Source of the DNA: JBOHUC01 sp050733935
GTDB lineage: Bacteria > Eisenbacteria > RBG-16-71-46 > DASYSL01
Direction of reading: 5' to 3'
NCBI GenBank assembly: GCA_050733935.1
Contig: JBOHUC010000087.1
Location: forward strand, 53,221 to 117,220
Length of the DNA: 64,000 nucleotides
The notes beneath the pieces are model-generated. The model was given only the letters and a program-made list of their open reading frames with translations. It had not been told where the DNA came from and ran no database searches. Both the position numbers and the translations under genes were made by a program. Every line of letters begins with the position of its first letter. The stretch's first letter is position 1. Shown here piece after piece: positions 43,972 to 50,700 of the stretch.

Positions 43972-43986
43972 GGGAAGGGAGAAGAA

Positions 43987-44211
43987 ATGGGTCGTATCGT
44001 CGGAATCATTCTCATTCTGGCCGGACTTGCCGGCCTCGCCTGGGGCGGATTCACGTGGACGCAGAAGAGCCACGAAGTGGATCTGGGCCCGGTCGAGATA
44101 GACGTGAACGAACGACGCTCGGTTCCGATCCCGCCTGTCGCGGGCGCCGTGGCCATTGCCGCGGGAATCGTGCTGATCGTGCTCGATCGTCGTCGCGCGA
44201 CGGCCCTTTGA
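43987..44211 (+). CDS. Small two-helix membrane protein
   Basis: A 74-residue membrane protein. Helix 1 is IVGIILILAGLAGLAWGGF, then a periplasmic or cytoplasmic segment (TWTQKSHEVDLGPVEIDVNERRSVP), then helix 2 (VAGAVAIAAGIVLIVL) and a basic tail. It resembles DUF3185-like small proteins, though I am unsure. A GAGAAGAA purine run precedes the start. It lies between the Lmo0937-type gene and the outer-membrane barrel. Confidence 0.75.
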   Translation: MGRIVGIILILAGLAGLAWGGFTWTQKSHEVDLGPVEIDVNERRSVPIPPVAGAVAIAAGIVLIVLDRRRATAL

Positions 44212-44258
44212 TTCCGCTGATTCCGCGCGCAACGCGACCGAGAAAAAAGGAGGAAGAC

Positions 44259-44771
44259 ATGAACGCTCGTTGGCTCGCATCGACCACTCTCGCCGGGCTC
44301 GTCACGCTCGGGCTCGTGACCGTGGGACTCGTCTCCCCCGGCCTCGCCCCGAACGCCCACGCTCTCGATTTCACGGGGGGCGGTGGAAAGATCGGCTACA
44401 TGGCGGCCGAAGGCGACAACGACGGTCTCGCTCTCGGTGCTCACGTCGAGCTCGAATCTGCGGGCTCGAACTTCCACCTGCGCCCGAACGTCCTCTACTG
44501 GGACGGCGACGACGCGAACGGATTCACCGCGGCCCTGGACGGGCTGTATCACTTCGGCTCGCAGTCCGAGACGGTGCCGTACCTGGGCGCCGGTGCGGGC
44601 TTCACGATCCTCGATCCGTCGAGCGGTGCGGAGAGCCAGACGGATCCAGCGATCAACATGTTCGGGGGCGTGCAGTTTCCGGCCGGACAGAACCTGATGT
44701 TCATGGAAGGCCGGTACACGGTGAGCGACGTGTCGCAGGCTTCGCTCGGATTCGGCGTGACGTTCCGCTGA
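44259..44771 (+). CDS. Small outer-membrane beta-barrel protein
   Basis: A 170-residue exported protein; AAGGAGGAAGAC precedes the ATG. The signal peptide ends AHA; then barrel-like strands follow (KIGYMAAEGDNDGLALGAHVELES, HLRPNVLYWDGDDANGFTAALDGLYHFG, TVPYLGAGAGFTIL, MEGRYTVSDVSQASLGFGVTFR), with a terminal aromatic residue F-R. This is an OmpA/OmpW-like barrel of eight strands, function unknown. Third gene of the sigma-54 operon. Confidence 0.8.
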   Translation: MNARWLASTTLAGLVTLGLVTVGLVSPGLAPNAHALDFTGGGGKIGYMAAEGDNDGLALGAHVELESAGSNFHLRPNVLYWDGDDANGFTAALDGLYHFGSQSETVPYLGAGAGFTILDPSSGAESQTDPAINMFGGVQFPAGQNLMFMEGRYTVSDVSQASLGFGVTFR

Positions 44772-44838
44772 GAACGCCACGCTGCGCGGCGCGCGGCCCC
44801 GGGTCGCGCGCCGCAATCCCGAACGAAAGGAGAACGAC

Positions 44839-45492
44839 GTGAAGAAGAGCTTCTGGATTCCCGCAGCGGTGGTCGTAGCGCTGGTCGGCGCGGTGACGGT
44901 GTTCGCGCTGCAGAACCCGCAGAAGGTGGAGGATCTCAAGGAGGAGCTCCCCATCGCGATCGCACCGAAGACGATCGAGCTGCCGGCCGGGACGCCGGTG
45001 GCGCTCACACTGCAGACCACGCTGTCGACGAAGACGGCGAACGTGGGCGATCGCTTCACAGCGGTCGTCGCGGCTCCGGTGTCGCGGGAAGGTGAAGTTC
45101 TGATCCCGGCGGGCGCCGAGGTCGAGGGCCGGGTCATCCTTGCGGAGCAGCCTGGCAAGGCGAGCGGTCGCGGTCGTCTTCAGCTCGCCTACGAGTCAGT
45201 GTCGTTCGACGGCCGTTCGTACGAACTGGGCTCGCGCAGCCAGATCTACCAGAGCAAGTCCGGAACCGGGAAGGACGCCGCGATGATTGGCGGCGGCGCG
45301 GTTGCCGGCGGGGTGGTGGGCGGCATTCTCGGCGGATCGGCCGGCGACGCGGCGAAGGGCGCCGTGGTCGGCGGCGCGGCCGGGACAGCGGCTTCGCTCA
45401 TGACACGCGGTCCGCAGCTCGAGCTCGAGCGCGGCACGACGCTTCGCTTCACGCTCGATCGAACGATCATGGTTCGACCCCCGTCGGCGTAA
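44839..45492 (+). CDS. Glycine-zipper exported protein
   Basis: A 217-residue protein with an N-terminal membrane segment (WIPAAVVVALVGAVTVFAL), a beta-rich middle (GTPVALTLQTTLSTKTANVGDRFTAVVAAPV, then VLIPAGAEVEGRVILAEQPG, like VirB10/TrbI-type core domains) and a glycine zipper (GGGAVAGGVVGGILGGSAGDAAKGAVVGGAAG, residues 149-180 approximately). Such zippers insert in or span membranes. The GTG start has AAAGGAG upstream. It is the last gene of the sigma-54 operon and is closed by the terminator at 45510-45547. Confidence 0.78.
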   Translation: MKKSFWIPAAVVVALVGAVTVFALQNPQKVEDLKEELPIAIAPKTIELPAGTPVALTLQTTLSTKTANVGDRFTAVVAAPVSREGEVLIPAGAEVEGRVILAEQPGKASGRGRLQLAYESVSFDGRSYELGSRSQIYQSKSGTGKDAAMIGGGAVAGGVVGGILGGSAGDAAKGAVVGGAAGTAASLMTRGPQLELERGTTLRFTLDRTIMVRPPSA

Positions 45493-45509
45493 ACCTTCGG
45501 GGGATCGAT

Positions 45510-45547
45510 GGGGCCGGGCCTGTGGGGGGCTCGGCCCCGTATTTTTT
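45510..45547 (+). terminator. Terminator of the sigma-54 operon
   Basis: Stem GGGGCCGGGC (45510-45519) with GCTCGGCCCC (45529-45538), one G-U pair, followed by GTATTTTTTC. Begins 18 bases after the stop. Confidence 0.85.
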
Positions 45548-45567
45548 CGGAGCTCGGAGGTCGGGGC

Positions 45568-47637
45568 CTAGACCGCGAATCCCGCGGGCTCCCATTCGAG
45601 CCCGAGCTCCGACGGCGGCGCCATGTAGCCGAGGAGAGCCGACGCTGCGACCACGGGCGGACTCGCGAGATACCCTTCCCCGCCGACACCCATCCGGTTC
45701 TGCCAGTTCCGATTGAACGACGTGATCGCCCGCTGGCCGGGCTTGAGGGAGTCCTCCCCCTGGCCGAAGCACGGTCCGCACCACGATTCGCGGATCTTTC
45801 CCCCGACCGACCGGAACACCCCCGCGATCGACTCCCCGTCGAGCCTGGGATCGGGATTCTCGATGCGCATCTTCACGCGTCCGGAGCCGGGGAAGATCAC
45901 GAACTCGGTTCCCTTCGCGACCGAAGTCCTGCCTGCGACGCGTGCTGCGCGCAACACGAGGGCGGCCTGCAAGAGGTCGTCATAGCCGCCGTTCGTGCAC
46001 GAACCAATGAGCGCCTTGTCGAACGTGAGCCGCTCCTTCGCGACTTCCACAGCGGGCGCAGCGTTCCCCGGTGAGTAGGGCTTCGCGATCATGGGCACGA
46101 TCCCGGTGAGAGAAAGCTCTTCGTCGAGCTCGTACTTCGCGTCCGCACCCGGCATCACGCGCGGATACGGCATCCCGATGCCGCGCTCGCGGAACCAGGC
46201 CTCGGTGATCTCGTCGGCCGGAAAGATCCCGTTCTGTGCCTCGGCCTCGGCCATCATGTTCGCGATCGTGTTCCGGTACGGCATCGGAAGCTGGCGGTTG
46301 ACATCCGCGAACTCGACTCCCATTCCCTGGGATTGTGCGGTCCCCCAGCGCGAGAGGAGTGCGAGCACGATGTCCTTCCCGCTCACCCACGGCTGGAGAC
46401 TGCCGGTGAGCCGCACCCGGCGCTGCTTCGCGAGCGTGAAGTAAACGTAGCCGGTGGCCCAGCCGAACCCGAGCGTGGTCGAGCCCACTCCCATGCCGAA
46501 AGCACCGTACGCGCCGTACGCACGGCTGTGCGAATCCGCTCCGGGATAGAAGCCGCCCGGAACGATGAGGCCCTGTTCGGGAAAATAGAAATGGAAGATG
46601 CCGGCACCCGGGGTCGCGTAGTACGGAGACTCGATGCCGTTGTGCGCGGCGAACGCGCGCCCAATCGAGGTCTGGCGTTCGTCGGCTTCGACTCCGGTGA
46701 ACACGAAGTGATCGTTCGCGATGGCGGCCCGGCGGGGATAGATCGTCTCGCCGCCCGAGATCTGCCGGAACGTGTGGATCGAAAACGGCGCCGTGCCGTC
46801 CGACGCAGGGAGGAGATCCGCGTAGATGCGGTAGGTCCCGCCCGGCCGGATCACCGCATCCTTGTCCACGCGGTGCGCCCACACAATCTGCTCGCTCGCG
46901 GTAAGCGTGCGCGCCGTGTCCGGATCCGGAAAGCGGACATCGGGCGCGCGCCGGACTGACTCCGCGAACTCGCTCCGTCCGACCACAAAGATGCCGCCCG
47001 TGCGCCGGATCTCCTCCTCCTTCGCGGTGAGCGGCACGGGGTCGTAGCCCTTCCCGCGGGTGACATTTCGGAGAGCCCGTGTGCCCGTATCGAACTCGAG
47101 CTCGTCGCCGTCCTGCGCGTCCTCGACCGCCTCCGAACACTGCACGACGTGGAGCCCCAGATTGAGCGCGTTCCGGCGGAAGATGTCCCCCATGTTCTCG
47201 CCGCACACGACGACCATCTCGCGCCCGACTTCCTCCGCCACGCCCTTGAGCCCCGCCGGCGACATCTCGCGCGAGGAGCCGATCGCAAACCGGGCGCCCG
47301 CGACGAGGAACGTCTCGCCTGCGTGCACGCGCTTCCGGAAGTCGGGCATGAGGTGACGGAACGAGCCGGCCTTCCAACGCTCGTCGAGTGTTTCGAGACT
47401 CTCGGAGACGCAGTCCGCGGCGGGGGTGATCTGGTCCGTGTCGATCGCATCGAGCTTCCGGCCAGGTCGCTTCGGATCCCAGAAGACGAGTGCCCTCCCG
47501 CGCACGACATGCGGCGCCGTCGTCGTCGTCACACTCTGTGCCCCCGGTGGATCGGAAGCCGGAAGGGACTCGAGCGTCACGCCGGGCTTGAGCCGGGCGG
47601 GCGTAACGGGCGACTCGGGCGGGACGGGGGATGGCAT
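45568..47637 (-). CDS. Aconitase-family hydratase with N-terminal swivel domain
   Basis: A 689-residue 4Fe-4S hydratase of the aconitase/IPM isomerase superfamily. Unusually, the swivel (LeuD-like) domain is first, about residues 43-190, with GARFAIGSSREMSPAG as the substrate-binding loop; the catalytic (LeuC-like) domain follows, with GADSHSR, GSCTNGG (C547) and CGPCFGQG (C620, C623) giving the three cluster cysteines. AcnB has this order too, but behind an extra HEAT-like domain that is absent here. Substrate (citrate/isocitrate, homocitrate or another) is not known; the order is the reverse of AcnA. GGAGG lies before the ATG at 47637. Confidence 0.9.
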   Translation of the reverse strand: MPSPVPPESPVTPARLKPGVTLESLPASDPPGAQSVTTTTAPHVVRGRALVFWDPKRPGRKLDAIDTDQITPAADCVSESLETLDERWKAGSFRHLMPDFRKRVHAGETFLVAGARFAIGSSREMSPAGLKGVAEEVGREMVVVCGENMGDIFRRNALNLGLHVVQCSEAVEDAQDGDELEFDTGTRALRNVTRGKGYDPVPLTAKEEEIRRTGGIFVVGRSEFAESVRRAPDVRFPDPDTARTLTASEQIVWAHRVDKDAVIRPGGTYRIYADLLPASDGTAPFSIHTFRQISGGETIYPRRAAIANDHFVFTGVEADERQTSIGRAFAAHNGIESPYYATPGAGIFHFYFPEQGLIVPGGFYPGADSHSRAYGAYGAFGMGVGSTTLGFGWATGYVYFTLAKQRRVRLTGSLQPWVSGKDIVLALLSRWGTAQSQGMGVEFADVNRQLPMPYRNTIANMMAEAEAQNGIFPADEITEAWFRERGIGMPYPRVMPGADAKYELDEELSLTGIVPMIAKPYSPGNAAPAVEVAKERLTFDKALIGSCTNGGYDDLLQAALVLRAARVAGRTSVAKGTEFVIFPGSGRVKMRIENPDPRLDGESIAGVFRSVGGKIRESWCGPCFGQGEDSLKPGQRAITSFNRNWQNRMGVGGEGYLASPPVVAASALLGYMAPPSELGLEWEPAGFAV

Positions 47638-47803
47638 CAGACCTCCGGGTGCGTTTCGTGGCGTGGGAATGCGAACACGCCCATCCTACCGGCCCGAACG
47701 CCGCGGCGGCAATCCGCCCTCCGTTCGCCGGAAAACGCCCCCAAAAGCCGAAGGCGGGCCGCCGGTTCCACCGGAGGCCCGCCCTCACACGCGAGCGGAT
47801 CGA
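47638..47803. other. Short intergenic region with hairpin
   Basis: Contains the minus-strand pilin terminator (47748-47783); otherwise no gene. Confidence 0.5.
47748..47783 (-). terminator. Terminator of the first Flp pilin gene
   Basis: GGCGGGCCGCCGG (47753-47765) pairs with CCGGAGGCCCGCC (47771-47783), one mismatch, loop TTCCA. On the minus strand the stem is followed by TTCGGCTTTTGG. Confidence 0.7.
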
Positions 47804-47965
47804 TCAGAACTTCGAGCCAACGAGCTCGTAGAAGCTCTTGACCTTCAGTCCGAGCGACGTCAGCGCGAGGATCGAAACGATCGCGATGAACGCCGCAAGG
47901 AGCGCGTACTCGATCAGGTCCTGCCCGGTCTCGTCGGAGACAAAGGACCCGAGCCTGCGAAACAT
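47804..47965 (-). CDS. Flp/Fap-type pilin, copy 1
   Basis: A 53-residue pilin of the Flp type, precursor to a tight-adherence (Tad) pilus. The charged leader MFRRLGSFVSDETG is followed by QDLIEYALLAAFIAIVSILALTSLG; prepilin cleavage is expected after Gly14, just before the conserved E-Y pair. AGGAGG precedes ATG 47965 by five bases. A second copy lies about 320 bp upstream on the same strand. No prepilin peptidase or Tad secretion gene is in the window. Confidence 0.85.
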   Translation of the reverse strand: MFRRLGSFVSDETGQDLIEYALLAAFIAIVSILALTSLGLKVKSFYELVGSKF

Positions 47966-48284
47966 GCCGTCCTCCTGGCCGGGCCCGCCTCCATTCGAGG
48001 GCCCACACGTGTGGGAATTCTGTGGGCGGGGACTGCAGCAAGCATCCGCCCTGCGCGGACGATACGCCAGAGCGCAAAGGTCGTGCCGGGCAGGGCCCGT
48101 TCGGGCGGTACCCTGGATTCGGTTCCCCGGCGGTCGCAGTCGGTTGAGGCCGCAGGGCTTGCAGGAGCGGGCGGCTCCCCGGGCCGGCACGCGGGAACCG
48201 CACCCGACCCGGGACTTCGTGCATCGGCATCGGGCGCGATGCAATGAGCACGGCCCGTGCGTGCAGCCTGCGGCAGGGGTTCCT
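47966..48284. other. Intergenic region between the two pilin genes
   Basis: 319 bases with no gene that I can support; a perfect GCACGGCCCGTGC palindrome lies near 48249-48261. The promoter of pilin copy 1 should be here, but I cannot place one. Confidence 0.4.
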
Positions 48285-48446
48285 TTAGAGAACCGTGTTC
48301 AGGTCCTGGAAGATCTTCTCGATCGACTGCCCGAGCAGACTGAGCGCGACGATCGATACAGTTGCAATGAACGCGGCCAGCAGCGCGTATTCGACCAGGT
48401 CCTGTCCGCTTTCGTCCTGAAGAAGATGATGGAGCATCCTGCTCAT
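48285..48446 (-). CDS. Flp/Fap-type pilin, copy 2
   Basis: A 53-residue Flp pilin, similar to copy 1: MSRMLHHLLQDESG then QDLVEYALLAAFIATVSIVALSLLG, with Gly14 before the E-Y pair as the expected cleavage site. The GGAGGG site is eight bases before the ATG. The two proteins differ mainly at the C-terminus (QSIEKIFQDLNTVL against LKVKSFYELVGSKF), suggesting an old duplication. Confidence 0.85.
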   Translation of the reverse strand: MSRMLHHLLQDESGQDLVEYALLAAFIATVSIVALSLLGQSIEKIFQDLNTVL

Positions 48447-48594
48447 CGGGGATCCCTCCGAGGGATCGGAGGCGGGTTCCGATCCGAGTGGCTGAGTTCC
48501 TTGTCCTTGCCACAGTCTCGCGCTCCGGGGCGCCGGAGGCGAAGCGACGCTACGCGGGCGGGCGACCGGATGCAACCCAATTTGCACGATCGGC

Positions 48595-49023
48595 TCAAAC
48601 GGCCGTGATTTCGTAGCGGCTCGTGATCTCCACCTGTGGCATGAGCGACGCCTGAACCGAGCAATATTTCGTGTCGCTCAGGCGAATCGCCTCCTCGATG
48701 GCCGCGGGACTCAGGTTCCGTCCCGTGAGCCGGTGCACGATCTCGATCTTCGTGAACGCGCGCGGATGCTCCTCGCGGCGCTCGCCGACGAGATCGACCG
48801 CATAGGCCGTCACCTGCTGCCGCTTCTTCTTCAGGATCCCGATCACGTCCATCGCGCCGCACGCGCCGAGGGATGCGATGAGGAGATCCACGGGTCCGGC
48901 GGCGACAGCTCCCTCCCCGCTGTCGATGACGAACGAGAATCCGTTGTCGGTTTCCGCGCGGAACAGGAGACCCGTCTCGCCTCCGTCGCGCTCCAGGAGG
49001 ATTCGCGCAGTCTTGGTCGGCAT
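48595..49023 (-). CDS. OsmC/Ohr-family peroxidase-like protein
   Basis: A 142-residue protein of the OsmC family. The two conserved cysteines are present (C55 in SLGACGAMDV and C121 in TKYCSVQASL), so hydroperoxide reduction is expected, with thiol donors unknown. AAGGAG precedes the ATG by about nine bases. It diverges from the GT2 gene with only 37 bp between the two starts, so the promoters overlap. Confidence 0.9.
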   Translation of the reverse strand: MPTKTARILLERDGGETGLLFRAETDNGFSFVIDSGEGAVAAGPVDLLIASLGACGAMDVIGILKKKRQQVTAYAVDLVGERREEHPRAFTKIEIVHRLTGRNLSPAAIEEAIRLSDTKYCSVQASLMPQVEITSRYEITAV

Positions 49024-49060
49024 GCCCGGTCTCCTTCCGCCGTCTGTTAGAGTCGCGAGC

Positions 49061-50047
49061 GTGCCTCGCGTTTCCATCCTTCTTCCGGTGCGGGATGCGC
49101 TGCCCTGGCTCCCCGCCTGCCTTGCATCCCTCAGGCGCCAGACGCTACCCGATTTCGAGATCGTCGCGGTGGACGATGGTTCGTCGGACGGAAGCGGCGA
49201 ATGGCTCGAACGGGCAAGCCACAGCGAGCGAAGGCTCAAGGTCGTGCGCGCGCCGGCGCTCGGACTCCCGGCGGCCCTCAACCGGGCGCTCGAGACGGCG
49301 CGTTCGCCGATCGTCGCCCGTCAGGATGCGGACGATCTGTCGCATCGACGGCGTCTCGAGCTTCAGGTTGACGCGCTCGCCTCCGGACGGCAGCGTCGCG
49401 CACCGGGTCCGGACGTCGTGGGCAGTCGTGTCAGGCTCTTTCCGCCGGCGAAGGTCGGCGCGGGGATGCGGCGCTGGGCCGCGTGGCACAACGCGCTTCT
49501 CTCACACGAGGAGATGGCGCGCGAGGTGCTGATCGAGAGCCCGCTCGCACACGGCAGTGCTGTGTTTCGGCGGGAGGCGCTCGATTCGGTCGGAGGATGG
49601 GCCGAGCGCGGGTGGGCGGAGGACGTGGATCTCTGGCTTCGCCTCCTCGAGCGCGGCGCGCGCTTCGCGAAACGGCGCGAGGCGCTGTACGCGTGGCGCC
49701 AGCACGAGAAGAGCGCCACACGCCTCGACCCCCGCTACTCGCGCGCACGCTTTCTTGCGCTCAAGCTCGAGGCGCTCGGGCGCGGCCTCCTCGCGGGGAA
49801 GCGCGCGGTCACGGTGATCGGCGTGGGCAATAGCCTCGAGCGTTGGACGCTGGCACTCCGCGGCGCCGGTCATGCCGTCCAGGACGTTTCGGCACCGCGT
49901 CCCGCCCCGTCGCTGCTCGGGCGACTCGAGCGGCTCGAGCCGCCGTTCCTTCTCGTCTTCGGTGCGGTGCCGGCGCGCGAGCGCTGGCGCAAGGCGCTCG
50001 AGGAGCGCAGGCTCACCGAGCTTGTCGATTTCCAGTTCGTGGGCTAG
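49061..50047 (+). CDS. Glycosyltransferase family 2
   Basis: A 328-residue GT-A enzyme of the surface-polysaccharide type. Nucleotide-sugar motifs are SILLPVRDALPWLPACLASLRRQT, IVAVDDGSSDGS and ARQDADDLS (DxD), with the acceptor-side WAEDVDLWLRLLERG. A distinctive C-terminal domain of about 70 residues (KRAVTVIGVGNSLERWTLALR...) lies after the fold and looks like a small Rossmann-type unit. GTG 49061 is preferred since the protein then opens with the fold. It meets the minus-strand gene end to end with overlapping stops in CTAG. Confidence 0.87.
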   Translation: MPRVSILLPVRDALPWLPACLASLRRQTLPDFEIVAVDDGSSDGSGEWLERASHSERRLKVVRAPALGLPAALNRALETARSPIVARQDADDLSHRRRLELQVDALASGRQRRAPGPDVVGSRVRLFPPAKVGAGMRRWAAWHNALLSHEEMAREVLIESPLAHGSAVFRREALDSVGGWAERGWAEDVDLWLRLLERGARFAKRREALYAWRQHEKSATRLDPRYSRARFLALKLEALGRGLLAGKRAVTVIGVGNSLERWTLALRGAGHAVQDVSAPRPAPSLLGRLERLEPPFLLVFGAVPARERWRKALEERRLTELVDFQFVG

Positions 50048-50700
50048 TCGCGCGTGCTGTAGATCTTGAACACTCCCTCGCGCTCGGCGACGGAGCGAAT
50101 GAAGTCGAACCGCCGGACGACGCCGGTCGAATCCTTCGCGTCGATCACGAATCCCCGGTGCAGCTTGAAATTCCGGTACGGAGTGACGCCGGCCAGAGCC
50201 CGCGCACCGACCAGCTCGTAGCGCTGTCCGCCAAAGTCCGAGGCCGCGCCGCGGCTCCCGGAGACGAGGCGGTTCCCGAGCGTGCGCCATCCATCGGTCG
50301 CGGTGAGTCCCGTCACCGGCCGGCTCTCCGGGAACTCCGGCCACAGGATGACCTCGAATTCCTTGCGCGTGACGCACAGCGAGAGAAGGGAATCCGCGTT
50401 TCCGGACGCGAGCGCGCGCAAGACGGCGCGCGCGAGATCGTCGACCGAGCGGCCGCCGCCCGAGAATCGCATCGAGACGGGAGCCGCGTCCCGCCTTCCG
50501 GTCACAAGCGACAGGGACTCCGGATCGCTCGGCGGGTACCAGCCCGGACGGTTCATGAGACCGGACTCGTACACACGCGGCGGGACGAAATGGCTCGTGT
50601 CCGCCGGGGAAGCGGCTTTCGCAGCGGTTGCGCCCGCGACGGCCAGCGCGAAAACAAACGCGGGAATCCGGGAGCGCCGGCCGGGTCGCACTCGGCTCAC
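50044..50700 (-). CDS. Exported protein, function unknown
   Basis: A 218-residue exported protein. Signal peptide with Arg-rich start (VSRVRPGRRSRIPAFVFALAVAG) to about residue 29. The rest has no family I recognise; it contains ARAVLRALASGNADSLLSLC and the end YELVGARALAGVTPYRNFKLHRGF, similar to 'nuclear transport factor'-like small exported domains, though I am not sure. Its GTG overlaps the TonB receptor stop as GTGA, so it is coupled to the transporter. Shared operon role in import is inferred. Confidence 0.7.
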   Translation of the reverse strand: MSRVRPGRRSRIPAFVFALAVAGATAAKAASPADTSHFVPPRVYESGLMNRPGWYPPSDPESLSLVTGRRDAAPVSMRFSGGGRSVDDLARAVLRALASGNADSLLSLCVTRKEFEVILWPEFPESRPVTGLTATDGWRTLGNRLVSGSRGAASDFGGQRYELVGARALAGVTPYRNFKLHRGFVIDAKDSTGVVRRFDFIRSVAEREGVFKIYSTRD

